From assembly GCF_013377295.1 (NCBI RefSeq), contig NZ_CP016180.1:1364001-1428000 (forward strand): 64,000 nucleotides of DNA. Reading direction: 5' to 3'. The DNA is from Pasteurella skyensis. GTDB taxonomy: Bacteria; Pseudomonadota; Gammaproteobacteria; Enterobacterales; Pasteurellaceae. Under the pieces are notes generated by a model. That model searched no databases, was not told where the DNA came from, and saw only the letters and a program-made list of their open reading frames with translations. Below are positions 10,931-18,978 of this stretch, piece after piece. The position numbers were made by a program, and so were the translations under genes. How positions within the stretch are numbered: position 1 is the stretch's first letter; each line of letters opens with the position of its first letter.

Positions 10931-11980
10931 ATGCTAATTGAAGAACAAGAATACCTAGATTTTGATAATGTCTTAATCAAACCGAAGAGAAGTACTCTTA
11001 ATTCTAGGAAAGAAGTCACTTTAAACAGAGCTTTTACTACAAGAAACAGTAAAGTAGAAATTGAAGGTGTTCCTATTATTGCGGCGAATATGGATAGTGT
11101 TGGAACTTTTGAAATGGCGAAATCTTTAGCACAATTTCAAATATTCACAGCAGTGCATAAATTCTATGATGTCGATGATTGGGTTGCTTTCGCCAAAAAT
11201 AATCAAGCTATTCTAAAATACCTTTTTGTCACAATTGGTTCAAGCGATACTGAAATAGAGAAATTACAGCAAATTATTGCTAAGGTGCCTGAACTTAAGA
11301 TGATTTGTGTCGATATTGCCAACGGATACAGTGCACACTTTTTAAATCAAGTCAAAAAAATTCGCCAACTGTTTCCTGATAAAGTATTAATGGCAGGGAA
11401 TGTTGTCACTTATGAGATTACTGAAGAACTTATTTTAAGTGGTGTTGATATTGTCAAAATTGGGGTTGGCCCAGGTTCTGTATGTACTACTCGTAAGATG
11501 ACTGGTATTGGTGTGCCACAACTTTCTGCTACTATTGAATGTGCTGATGCTGCTCACGGTTTAGGTGGGTTAGTTTGTACTGATGGTGGCTGTGTTAATG
11601 TCGGTGATATATCTAAGGCATTTGGTGGCGGTGCGGATTTTGTGATGTTAGGTGGAATGCTTTCAGCACATAAAGAATCAAATGGCGAAGTAGTGATCAA
11701 AGATGGCAAAGAGTTTATGACTTTTTATGGTATGAGTTCGAGCAATGCAATGAAAAAACACTATGGAAAAGTGAATGAATACCGTGCGAGTGAAGGCAAA
11801 GAAGTATTGCTTCCTTATCGTGGTGAAGTAAAACATACCGTTCAAGAAATTCTGGGTGGTATTCGTTCTACTTGTACTTATGTTGGTGCAGCCAAACTAA
11901 AACATTTACCTAAACGCACGACTTTTATCAAAGTAAGCCGTCAAATTAATACGGTTTATAACAACTTTGAAAAAAGTTAA
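10931..11980 (+). CDS. guaC: GMP reductase
   Basis: NADPH-dependent GMP reductase converts GMP to IMP in purine salvage. The TIM-barrel protein is 349 aa, close to the E. coli enzyme. It has the catalytic loop [13 protein letters not shown] with the nucleophile at C185, and the phosphate-binding [18 protein letters not shown] ribosome-binding site is seven bases before the ATG. The 279 bases upstream hold no gene and are very AT-rich; no riboswitch or clear operator was recognised. Confidence 0.96.
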   Translation: MLIEEQEYLDFDNVLIKPKRSTLNSRKEVTLNRAFTTRNSKVEIEGVPIIAANMDSVGTFEMAKSLAQFQIFTAVHKFYDVDDWVAFAKNNQAILKYLFVTIGSSDTEIEKLQQIIAKVPELKMICVDIANGYSAHFLNQVKKIRQLFPDKVLMAGNVVTYEITEELILSGVDIVKIGVGPGSVCTTRKMTGIGVPQLSATIECADAAHGLGGLVCTDGGCVNVGDISKAFGGGADFVMLGGMLSAHKESNGEVVIKDGKEFMTFYGMSSSNAMKKHYGKVNEYRASEGKEVLLPYRGEVKHTVQEILGGIRSTCTYVGAAKLKHLPKRTTFIKVSRQINTVYNNFEKS

Positions 11981-12004
11981 TGCTCTATCATTTATCTTGA
12001 TAAA

Positions 12005-12026
12005 CAAGGGAGGCATCTCTCCCTTG
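12005..12026 (+). terminator. Hairpin after guaC
   Basis: An eight-bp stem, CAAGGGAG with CTCCCTTG, has a six-base loop and lies 24 bases after the guaC stop. It is followed by a pyrimidine-rich but not pure T stretch. It is a plausible terminator. Confidence 0.5.
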
Positions 12027-12120
12027 CTTCCCTTCCCTGTTTAGCTTATTTCTAAATAATTACTCTTTCTAAGGTTTAAAAATAATATTTTTTGTCCTTT
12101 ACTCAAGTAGTACTAAAAAA

Positions 12121-12308
12121 TAGCATTACTTTTGTCCTTTATGCCAAATATTACATTTATACTTTTTTTTACCTTTAAATTTTCCATTTTTCTTTAGATT
12201 TTTACTACTGCATTTTTCACAGTTTTTAAATACATTCAAAAAAAGCCACTCAAAGCCTTATTCTATAAGGTTTTAAACGACTTTTTAGCATTATTTTTCC
12301 TTCATGCC
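12121..12308 (-). mobile_element. Insertion sequence debris with transposase zinc-ribbon fragment
   Basis: Reading the minus strand, 12235-12126 encodes a zinc-ribbon fragment of about 31 residues (CEKCSSKN ... KYKCNIW) like the N-terminus of the IS256-like transposase at 46 kb; the rest of the gene is missing. As in that copy, the nearest ATG (12235) is out of frame with the ribbon by one base. A TTG at 12239 would be in frame. Two same-orientation copies of an end-like sequence TAGCATTAYTTTTGTCCTTY lie at 12121-12145 and 12286-12308, resembling the outer end of the 46-kb element. The rest of 11981-12488 shows no gene, only AT-rich sequence and a USS half-site near 12402. Confidence 0.55.
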
Positions 12309-12488
12309 AAAATTTACACATTTCATATTTCACAGATAGACAGGGAATTCTCTGTCGCTACAATTTATATATCAATGGGTTATATGAAAATCAATAAAAT
12401 ATAGCGGTTACATTTTGTTTAAAATTTACCATTTTTATGCTTACTTTTCTTAATAGTTCACATAATAACTATTGATTTACTAGAATGG

Positions 12489-12890
12489 CTATCTATTTTC
12501 CAACTCTTCAAAAAAAGGGGAAAGTAGCTTATCTGCTTCTAATGATAATTTTCCTTTTTTTATTGAGAAAACTTGAAATTGATTATTATAGCCCTCGGTA
12601 TCCTCATCATCAAAAAAATAGATAACTCCATAGGATCCTACTGCATTTTTTGTCACCCATTCACATAAAGACAAACAATCATACCAACTTTGTGATTTAT
12701 GATTACTCTCTCCTGTAAAAATCAAACGTCCTTCACCATTTAAGAACAATAATTCTATAAAAAAATTATTGTGTTGGATTTCAGAAAGCCGAGTATTTAA
12801 TTTTTTATAAATATCAGATAACAGCTCATCAGAGTCATTTTTCTCATCATAAGATTCTCTTATTTTTATCCAACCATAAAACTCAATCAT
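12489..12890 (-). CDS. Imm7-like immunity protein
   Basis: A 133-aa acidic cytosolic protein beginning MIEFYGWIKIRESY, with GSYGVIYFFDDEDTEGYNNQ and a C-terminal LSPFFEELE. This pattern resembles Imm7-type immunity proteins that neutralise polymorphic toxins, judged from memory of the family only. It is the last of a row of small minus-strand genes that follow Rhs remnants, and no cognate toxin is adjacent. It would protect against toxin delivered by siblings, by inference. Confidence 0.55.
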   Translation of the reverse strand: MIEFYGWIKIRESYDEKNDSDELLSDIYKKLNTRLSEIQHNNFFIELLFLNGEGRLIFTGESNHKSQSWYDCLSLCEWVTKNAVGSYGVIYFFDDEDTEGYNNQFQVFSIKKGKLSLEADKLLSPFFEELENR

Positions 12891-12927
12891 ATCTTTATTC
12901 TCTATTTTGCAATTTAATCATATTTAT

Positions 12928-13302
12928 CTACTTATCAAAAAACTCTGCATAACGCTCATTAATTTTGTCTATGTATTTATCTATCCTTTCTTTATCTTCA
13001 GGATGGTAGTTAAGATAATTTTCACAAACACTCTCAACTAATAATACATAGGTCTCTATATCTAATATGGTCGATGTTTCTCCAATATAAATTTCCACTG
13101 TTCCATAATCACTAGGCGTATCCCAATCTTCATCTAATAAGATAGTATAGGCTCCCGAAATAACACTAAGACCTTGACTAAATTCGAATATTATTTCATT
13201 AAAGCTCATTCTTTTTTCTTTCAAGATTTCTTTTAAAGCATAGTAAAGGTCAAAAGCTTTCTTATTTTCAAAATTATTTTTTAATTCGTACAAATATTTC
13301 AT
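12928..13302 (-). CDS. CdiI-like immunity protein (ribonuclease toxin immunity)
   Basis: A 124-aa acidic protein (MKYLYELKNNFENKKAFD ... KEKRMSFNEIIFEFSQGLSV). The layout, an N-terminal helix, the MSFNEIIFEFSQGL block and a conserved Y/L-rich helical end, resembles CdiI-type immunity proteins for tRNA-cleaving toxins. Assignment is tentative. It is spaced 21 bases after the 120-aa gene and 37 bases before the Imm7-like gene, so these are probably cotranscribed. Confidence 0.5.
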   Translation of the reverse strand: MKYLYELKNNFENKKAFDLYYALKEILKEKRMSFNEIIFEFSQGLSVISGAYTILLDEDWDTPSDYGTVEIYIGETSTILDIETYVLLVESVCENYLNYHPEDKERIDKYIDKINERYAEFFDK

Positions 13303-13323
13303 TATCGTCCTCTTCTTGGTAGC

Positions 13324-13686
13324 TTACTTAAAGTAAGCGTTATTTGTTGTGTTTAGTTTTTTTGTGCCCCACATAAACTCTTCAATTAAGGTTGTTACTT
13401 TCTTTTTACTTTTTGTTTTTTTGATATCCAAAAGGGTCGTATTGGCATAATTCTTGCCATCAAAGGAAAAAAAGTATATTACAAACTGTCCATCAGGGTC
13501 ACCTTCGGGTTCATAAACAAGTTCAAAACACTTTTTGTCTCTTTGGCTAGAAGCTGATAAAAGACAAGATGCATAAAACCATTCCATATTTTCGGAAATA
13601 GGTTCATAATCAAAAAAAACATTGTATTCAATTAGCCAGCTGGGGGCTACTCTTAAAGCTTGAATATTTTGCCACATATCGCTCAT
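13324..13686 (-). CDS. Small protein of immunity-gene array, unrecognised
   Basis: A 120-aa protein (MSDMWQNIQALRVAPSWLIEYN). I do not recognise a family. Size, aromatic/acidic composition and position between immunity-type genes suggest another immunity protein. Its ATG overlaps, as ATGA, the stop codon that would end the frame-corrected version of the upstream 155-aa gene, suggesting translational coupling before that gene was frameshifted. Confidence 0.5.
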   Translation of the reverse strand: MSDMWQNIQALRVAPSWLIEYNVFFDYEPISENMEWFYASCLLSASSQRDKKCFELVYEPEGDPDGQFVIYFFSFDGKNYANTTLLDIKKTKSKKKVTTLIEEFMWGTKKLNTTNNAYFK

Positions 13687-13765
13687 TCTTTTATTCCTTT
13701 TATATATTTTTTTACTTGCTCAGGGGACGCTGGAAAACTATGAATTATAAGGTTTGGAGAAAGTG

Positions 13766-14233
13766 TTAGTTCAATCCTATGCTTCCATCATAAGCTACTG
13801 TACGAGTAGGACAATCAGCAAAACCAGATACTACAAAAACACCATCAATAAACTCTACCTTATCCCAAGTAAGTAAAAAATATTTTACATTATTGTAATT
13901 TTTTTTTGCTAGGTAAAAAATAAACAACTCATCCTGTAAAAAATCAAGCCACTCTGTTAATTGTTGACTATTTAAATAAAGTAGCTCTTCTATTTGGGGA
14001 TAATCTGTTGCTCCTTTATACGGAGGTTCAAAGTCATCATACATAGCATCATCTATCCTTAATTCTTCTACAAATTTATTATAATAATTATTAAATACTT
14101 TAATAAACTCATTATTTGGTATTTTTACTTTATATGGATATAATTTTGTGTAATTTCTTAGTTGCCCAAAATTTAATTCTCTATACGATACTTCACTTAT
14201 TCTTACTTCAGTATTATTTACAAAAATATTCAT
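13766..14233 (-). CDS. Immunity-array protein, probably frameshifted near its C-terminus
   Basis: A 155-aa acidic protein of unknown family ending VAYDGSIGLN. Directly after the stop, the next frame continues as ELTLSPNLIIHSFPASPEQV and ends at 13683, overlapping the next ATG. Adding one base near 13770-13773 would fuse the two into about 185 aa ending KKYIKGIKE. I infer a recent one-base loss. Nothing indicates a catalytic function. Its place in the row of immunity-type genes is the only functional hint. Confidence 0.5.
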   Translation of the reverse strand: MNIFVNNTEVRISEVSYRELNFGQLRNYTKLYPYKVKIPNNEFIKVFNNYYNKFVEELRIDDAMYDDFEPPYKGATDYPQIEELLYLNSQQLTEWLDFLQDELFIFYLAKKNYNNVKYFLLTWDKVEFIDGVFVVSGFADCPTRTVAYDGSIGLN

Positions 14234-14339
14234 GGCTTTTCTTCTGGTTCTTTTAATATTTATATACGGATATTCTCATAAGGATTATTTAATTATGACC
14301 TAAAACTTTCTCTGTAGCATGCAATGATATCTACGTAAG

Positions 14340-15032
14340 CTACTCTGCTATTAGCGTCACCCCACGCTCTTCCAATATTTCTAATACAACATCTTTACCT
14401 TCAAATTCACATGTATCAAAATGCTTCCATATGACAGTAATATTTTTTAGCGTATCTCGTAAAGGATGATCCATGTAGTAGCCAAAAGCTAGACAATCTT
14501 CAAACCCATCTAAAGTACTTCCAAAATAGCCGCCAATGCCAATAATGCTTTCTGCAAATTCACATAAAAAGCTTAATTTTGAATCGATGAAACGACCATC
14601 GATAACAACTTCTTCATGGAATAGTTCTGGCTGCCTATTAAAACACATACAACTTACGCACCAATTACTTTTTTCTTCTTCGTTTAAATTAAGCCAATAT
14701 CTTTTTTCTTTACAATCCGATAAAATTTCTAAGTACTCAAAAATATTATATTCAAGCCAGCCTGCAGATAGAAAATCATTATCAAGGTATAAAAACATTT
14801 TGTCTTCATGGGCAACCAGTTTATCTACTTGAACACACCTTTCTACTTCAGAATACATTCCCTGATTATTTTTTACTTCAATCACGCATCTTTCAAATGT
14901 CGTCTTAAAGTTGATATCTCCCTTATAGCCAATCAGCCTCAAAATGATAGTATCTTCTTGGACTATCCTTTGTGCATATATTGGATAGCCATCATCATCG
15001 TCATATTTTAAAAATAAAGTAATTTTGTACAT
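14340..15032 (-). CDS. Immunity protein with C-terminal barstar-like domain
   Basis: The ATG at 15032 is two bases past the toxin-tip stop (TAACATG) and gives 230 aa. A longer ORF from 15071 would overlap the toxin and is less likely. The last roughly 80 residues contain GGYFGSTLDGFEDCL followed by a beta-strand/helix end, the hallmark of barstar-like RNase inhibitors. The N-terminal 150 residues are an additional domain without recognised family. Position immediately after an Rhs-type toxin tip makes it that toxin's cognate immunity protein by inference. Confidence 0.65.
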   Translation of the reverse strand: MYKITLFLKYDDDDGYPIYAQRIVQEDTIILRLIGYKGDINFKTTFERCVIEVKNNQGMYSEVERCVQVDKLVAHEDKMFLYLDNDFLSAGWLEYNIFEYLEILSDCKEKRYWLNLNEEEKSNWCVSCMCFNRQPELFHEEVVIDGRFIDSKLSFLCEFAESIIGIGGYFGSTLDGFEDCLAFGYYMDHPLRDTLKNITVIWKHFDTCEFEGKDVVLEILEERGVTLIAE

Positions 15033-15033
15033 G

Positions 15034-15513
15034 TTACGGTAACCTAATTGGTTTTGTTGCTTTTCCACCATCGGGATACCATGGGCTTAGCAACAGTTTT
15101 ACGCCATCTCTATAATGTTTCAATGAATAGCCCATTTGACCGTTTGGCTTTCTTAGTATCCTCATTTCGGGGTGCCTTTGTCCCTGTTTGTTAGGAACAT
15201 ACCATTCAGTTGCCCCAGCCCATTGAGAAAGTTTACCATCTCCTCTAAAAATTTTGGGATTACCAAATTCATCAGGGTTGGGCATTCCTCTTCCTGAAAT
15301 GATATCCTCATATGCTCTCGCAAGATCAGGGATTTGTACAGGATTTGGTGAAGAGAGTTTTTTTCTTTAGTTGGTTCAACTTTCTTTTTCTTTGGACAGT
15401 GTCCATTTTTACCTGCCAACCCCAAAGGATCAACAAACCTCGTCGAATTGGTCACATACTGAAATTGTTCAAGCCGCTCACAAGTCCAATTGAGTCAGCA
15501 GTGATATATTGTG
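15034..15513 (-). pseudogene. Rhs C-terminal toxin tip, decayed
   Basis: Minus-strand frames together spell the end of an Rhs core (ITADSIGLVSGLNNF, then QYVTNSTRFVDPLGLAG) followed by a variable tip (LSSPNPVQIPDLARAYEDI ... GGKATKPIRLP). The first break is near 15465 inside the core. The second is at an A7 tract (T7 on the plus strand, 15358-15364), where one more A would join the VDPLGL frame to the tip frame. The tip open frame ends at 15034, two bases before the barstar-like immunity gene. Tip chemistry is unknown; the barstar partner suggests an RNase. No N-terminal Rhs region is present. Confidence 0.65.
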
Positions 15514-15655
15514 AGCTTACCCTTTAAGTCGTATTGATAATGAAGCTTCCAACTATCAAAGGTGCACTCATGTTGCACTAAGCTACTAGGATAATAATCA
15601 ATGATATCGCACTCACCCTTTTCATTAGTGATGTTAAAAAATAATGTTTACAAAG
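15514..15655 (-). other. Short degenerate coding fragment between Rhs hinge and cupin gene
   Basis: One minus-strand frame reads about 46 codons without a start (NITNEKGECDIIDYYPSS ... LKGKLTIYHC) and ends within the ITADS hinge of the following Rhs tip in another frame. It looks like the tail of a lost cassette joined at the Rhs hinge. No family recognised. Confidence 0.35.
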
Positions 15656-16039
15656 TTAAAAAACTATTATGTCCTCTACCTGAATAGCGTCATAAATTTT
15701 TTGAGGTACATTATCCGTTACTGTAACAAATTCTACGCCTTCTTCTCCTACCCAATAGTAATAGCTACCACGAGGTAAAAACACACATTCTCCTTCGTTA
15801 ATATTCAGTGCTGTTTCTTTGCAAACGTGTTCTACACCAATATCCTCTTGGTATGCTATGCTACCTTTTAATACATACAAAGTATGATCCAACCGCTTAG
15901 TATGTATAGAATTTATTAGTGGCTGAAATCTATTTATATAAAATAATAGATAACCATTTCTCTTTTGATATTTACACAGCCTGTATTCTAATCTAAATGT
16001 ATCAATTGGTGATTCAGTATATACTTTTTTAATTAACAT
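15656..16039 (-). CDS. Small cupin-like protein in toxin/immunity island
   Basis: A 127-aa protein with a single predicted beta-barrel. DHTLYVLKG and GECVFLPRGSYYYW fit the two cupin motifs, but the usual HxH metal ligands of motif 1 are not present, so it may not bind metal as a typical cupin does. It lies between the Imm1-like gene and an Rhs tip, so an immunity role is possible but unproven. Confidence 0.5.
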   Translation of the reverse strand: MLIKKVYTESPIDTFRLEYRLCKYQKRNGYLLFYINRFQPLINSIHTKRLDHTLYVLKGSIAYQEDIGVEHVCKETALNINEGECVFLPRGSYYYWVGEEGVEFVTVTDNVPQKIYDAIQVEDIIVF

Positions 16040-16159
16040 ACTCTATTCCAGAAATTCAATATGATTATAGTTAGTAATCTATTTCATAGTATCCAGTTCA
16101 TCCAATGTGGGGTAGTGTGTTACTTCTTTAAATGGGGGATCAAAATTGCCCTCTATTAA

Positions 16160-16600
16160 CTAATAATCATAATTCCATTCAATATCATCATCACTCACCC
16201 ATTGAATCCGATTTGATGCTATCTTAGGATTATTAAGAAAATCTTCAACAACAAGCCAAGCCTTATCTGCTGAAATATATGTCCCAACTGGCATAAAATT
16301 CTCTTCATTATCTTCAATAAACTCATTTAATAGACTGCTATCACCCAATGAGTAACAACCATTACCATTATGTGAAGGTTCATACATTAAATTGAAGCCA
16401 TATTTAGAGTGTTCATTTATAACCAATGAATATATTTTATCCATTTCAATATAAACGAATGAAGCCCCACCAGATCCTTTTTTCCACTTATTTGGATCAT
16501 AATTTAAAAAATAATCTATATACATTAACTTGTCATTGCTATCTGTTGTTGGCAGATCTAAAAAGTTAATATTAAAATGTGCTTTATTTTGTTTTTTCAT
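16160..16600 (-). CDS. Imm1-like immunity protein
   Basis: The ATG at 16600 gives 146 aa starting MKKQNKAHFN. A longer frame opens at 16675 but its first 25 codons read ITADSMGVGACIGEYFF, an Rhs hinge remnant. The body has the order FVYIEMDKIYSLV, GDSSLLNEFIE, GTYISADKAWLVVEDFL and a C-terminal IQWVSDDDIEW, which resembles Imm1 immunity proteins. No intact toxin precedes it. The cognate toxin domain seems to have been lost between the hinge and this gene. Confidence 0.6.
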   Translation of the reverse strand: MKKQNKAHFNINFLDLPTTDSNDKLMYIDYFLNYDPNKWKKGSGGASFVYIEMDKIYSLVINEHSKYGFNLMYEPSHNGNGCYSLGDSSLLNEFIEDNEENFMPVGTYISADKAWLVVEDFLNNPKIASNRIQWVSDDDIEWNYDY

Positions 16601-16639
16601 TATGCTCAATCCAAGCTCAAAAAAATATTCCCCTATACA

Positions 16640-16752
16640 AGCCCCTACTCCCATTGAGTCAGCAGTGATTAGCATCTGGGGTTCGGAGCATAATTGCTAT
16701 AGCAATTGTAGTGCAAGCCTATTTCTGAGTCAAAATATTACCTTTAAACATG
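16640..16752 (-). pseudogene. Rhs core remnant
   Basis: Three broken minus-strand frames spell FKGNILTQK, then IGLHYNCYSNYAPNPRC, then ITADSMG, matching the order of the Rhs core end (FQGQYxDxETGLHYNRYRYYDPxxGRFITxDPIGL in the family). Frame changes occur near 16717 and 16671. It is a leftover of an Rhs gene that once ran into this island from the right. Confidence 0.6.
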
Positions 16753-17119
16753 TAGGCTGTTTTTGACTTGCTCGATGAAGAGTTTTTTCACCATTGGTTA
16801 TTTTTAAGGTCTGATTTCTGGTTAAGCTAATACCGATAACATTATTAAATTCATTATATAACGGTCGCCATAAACGAACAGAGAGTTGATTAACCTCATT
16901 TGTGATAATAAATTATTGTCAATGTAACCCTGAGCAGTGATATAGGTTTGCCAGCTTAAAAGTAATTCTTTTTCAGCGACTTGCGTGGATCAAATATCCA
17001 TTACACCTTATATCGCAATGACTCAAAGTGGTGTTGCACAAGCATTTGTCTCTTGAATTTTATCTTTAAGACTAGCTCCTTTAGCCATCATTTTTTATCT
17101 TCTCACTAAATATTTATCT
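16753..17119 (-). other. Degenerate, largely non-coding stretch upstream of Rhs remnant
   Basis: No intact gene. Short frames without starts can be read on the minus strand (QVAEKELLLSWQTYITAQGY and NEVNQLSVRLWRPLYNEF), separated by stops and shifts, followed by an ATG-initiated 22-codon frame MMAKGASLKDKIQETN near 17094. These look like remnants of one larger gene, probably the same Rhs locus, but I cannot assign them. Confidence 0.35.
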
Positions 17120-17992
17120 TTAGCTCTTTACGTTAATACTCTTACGGCGAAAAATAGTTAAGGCAGTACCCAATAAAATTATCACTGTTCCTAATAACAT
17201 CTGAAGTGATACTTTTTCATCAAGTAACAATACGCCCCAGAAAATACCAAATATTGGAATAAATAGTGTCACCATTGCCGTCTTTGTCGGATCTAATAGT
17301 TGAATCAGTTGATAAAAAACGATCATTGCAATAGCAGTTGATAACACCGCAATAGCAAACACAGAACTCCATGCTGTCCAACTAATCGTATTTTGAGGAA
17401 AAAATAAGATAACTATCGGTAACATCACTATCCCTGAGGCTAATAATCCTGAAGCCGCTATTGTCATTGGACTAATAGCAAATAAGTATCGCTTTGCTAG
17501 ATTACTACTCATTGCATAACATAGGCAAGCTCCCAATGCGGAAATAAATGCCCAAATACTTCCTTCTCCCTGCAATCCATCTAACATTAATAAAGCAACA
17601 CCTAAAATACCAATAATCAACCCCAAAAACTGTTGTTTTGACAAATAATATTTAAAAAAGAAATGAGAAATAACTCCCGTCATTACAGGAACGGATGCAT
17701 TAATCACTGAGGTTACTCCTGCAGTCAAATGATAAGTAGCAAGCGTAAATAACATAAAGGGAATACCTGTATTAAGAATACCAATTAATGACAATTTCAG
17801 CCAATGCTCTTTATATTCTTTGAAACAGCTTGGTTTTAATAAAATAGGAGATAAAATCAACCCTGCAATCCCCACTCGTAAACCACTAAATGCGTAAGCA
17901 CCCAATTCAGGGGCGCCTACTCGCATAAACATAAAAGATGCACCCCACACTGCAGCAAGGAACACAAAATAAATGGGGATTTTATAATTCAT
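17120..17992 (-). CDS. EamA/DMT family permease
   Basis: A 290-aa drug/metabolite-superfamily transporter with ten hydrophobic segments arranged as two EamA repeats (about residues 5-140 and 145-285). The motif GASFMFMRVGAP is near the N-terminus and a basic RRKSINVKS tail follows. Such proteins export metabolites or amino acids; the substrate is not predictable here. It closes the accessory island on the right and is followed upstream by tesB in the same orientation. Confidence 0.85.
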   Translation of the reverse strand: MNYKIPIYFVFLAAVWGASFMFMRVGAPELGAYAFSGLRVGIAGLILSPILLKPSCFKEYKEHWLKLSLIGILNTGIPFMLFTLATYHLTAGVTSVINASVPVMTGVISHFFFKYYLSKQQFLGLIIGILGVALLMLDGLQGEGSIWAFISALGACLCYAMSSNLAKRYLFAISPMTIAASGLLASGIVMLPIVILFFPQNTISWTAWSSVFAIAVLSTAIAMIVFYQLIQLLDPTKTAMVTLFIPIFGIFWGVLLLDEKVSLQMLLGTVIILLGTALTIFRRKSINVKS

Positions 17993-18062
17993 ATCAATAC
18001 TTCTTAATCATAAACACAAATACCTACAAAATAATCTCTAATCATCAACTTTATGTAACTTT

Positions 18063-18923
18063 TTAAGAGGAAAAGCGAAGCATTCCTTCTTGTTGAACGG
18101 TTGCCAACAGATTACCTGTTTGATCAAAAACTTGTCCTCTCGTCAATCCTCGTCCTCCTGAGCTATTATTGCTCTCTAACGCATATAAAATCCAATCATT
18201 TAAGTCAATATCACGATGAAACCAAATACCGTGATCTAAAGTGGCAAATCGCATTCCCTGCTGCATTATTCCTTTCTTATGAGGATGAAGTGCCGTTGGC
18301 AAGCAATGAAAATCTGAAAAATAAGTAAATAAGCATTGTTGTAAGCGCTGATTAGCTGAAGCAACTTTTCCATTTACTTTTACCCACACAAACTGCTCTG
18401 GGGGAAGTTTTACTCCCTTAAAAGGATTATTCACATATTTAATTCTGGCATCAAATGGCCGCTCTTCTTGGCATTTTTCTTTTAAATGCTCGGGCAAGTA
18501 TGATGCCATCGATTGAATTAATTCATTTTCTGAATAAAGAGCTGCAGGTTCTTCCACTTTTGGCATTGGGGATTGATACTCAAATCCCTCTTCTTTCAGT
18601 TGAAATGACGCGATCATTCGACAAAGTATTTCATCATTTTGTTTTGCTAATATACTAACAGCAGTGAAGCTTACTCCCTCTCGTAAAATATCTGTTTCAT
18701 AAATAATGGGAGAATGAATATCTCCAGCCCTTAAAAAATAAGTATGAAAAGAGTGCAAATGTCTCTCTAATTCAACCACCTCCATTGCAGCACTTAATGA
18801 TTGAGCCATCAATTGACCACCAAATACCTTCAGTAAACCTAAATCTTCTGATTCCCCTTGAAAGGTATTTTCATTAATTTTTTTTAATGTTAATAACTGA
18901 ATTAAATTTTCCAATGCTTTCAT
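18063..18923 (-). CDS. tesB: Acyl-CoA thioesterase II
   Basis: A double hot-dog thioesterase that hydrolyses acyl-CoA to free fatty acid and CoA. The 286-aa length equals that of the E. coli enzyme. Recognisable blocks are QGESEDLGLLKVFGGQLMAQSL near the N-terminus, LDHGIWFHRDIDLNDWILY, and the C-terminal GRGLTRGQVFDQTGNLLATV. It lies downstream of mnmA, separated by a terminator hairpin. Confidence 0.94.
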   Translation of the reverse strand: MKALENLIQLLTLKKINENTFQGESEDLGLLKVFGGQLMAQSLSAAMEVVELERHLHSFHTYFLRAGDIHSPIIYETDILREGVSFTAVSILAKQNDEILCRMIASFQLKEEGFEYQSPMPKVEEPAALYSENELIQSMASYLPEHLKEKCQEERPFDARIKYVNNPFKGVKLPPEQFVWVKVNGKVASANQRLQQCLFTYFSDFHCLPTALHPHKKGIMQQGMRFATLDHGIWFHRDIDLNDWILYALESNNSSGGRGLTRGQVFDQTGNLLATVQQEGMLRFSS

Positions 18924-18948
18924 TCTTATATTTCCTTTTATAAAACAA

Positions 18949-18972
18949 ACCTCTATCTACTCAGATAGAGGT
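18949..18972 (-). terminator. Terminator between mnmA and tesB
   Basis: A ten-bp stem, ACCTCTATCT with AGATAGAGGT, has a four-base loop, and is followed on the minus strand by a T-rich stretch. Confidence 0.65.
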
Positions 18973-18978
18973 TATCAT

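Noticed and set aside
12309-12488. Possible small RNA or gene in the gap before the Imm7-like gene
   Set aside because: Only AT-rich sequence and one USS half-site (AGCGGTTACATT) are visible, with no start, ribosome-binding site or convincing fold.
14536-15527. Plus-strand open frames of 67-98 codons across the immunity region
   Set aside because: They overlap minus-strand genes with recognisable domains, lack ribosome-binding sites and show no family features.
16600-16675. Longer N-terminus for the Imm1-like protein
   Set aside because: The extra 25 codons are Rhs hinge sequence (ITADSMG), better explained as a cassette remnant than as part of the immunity protein.
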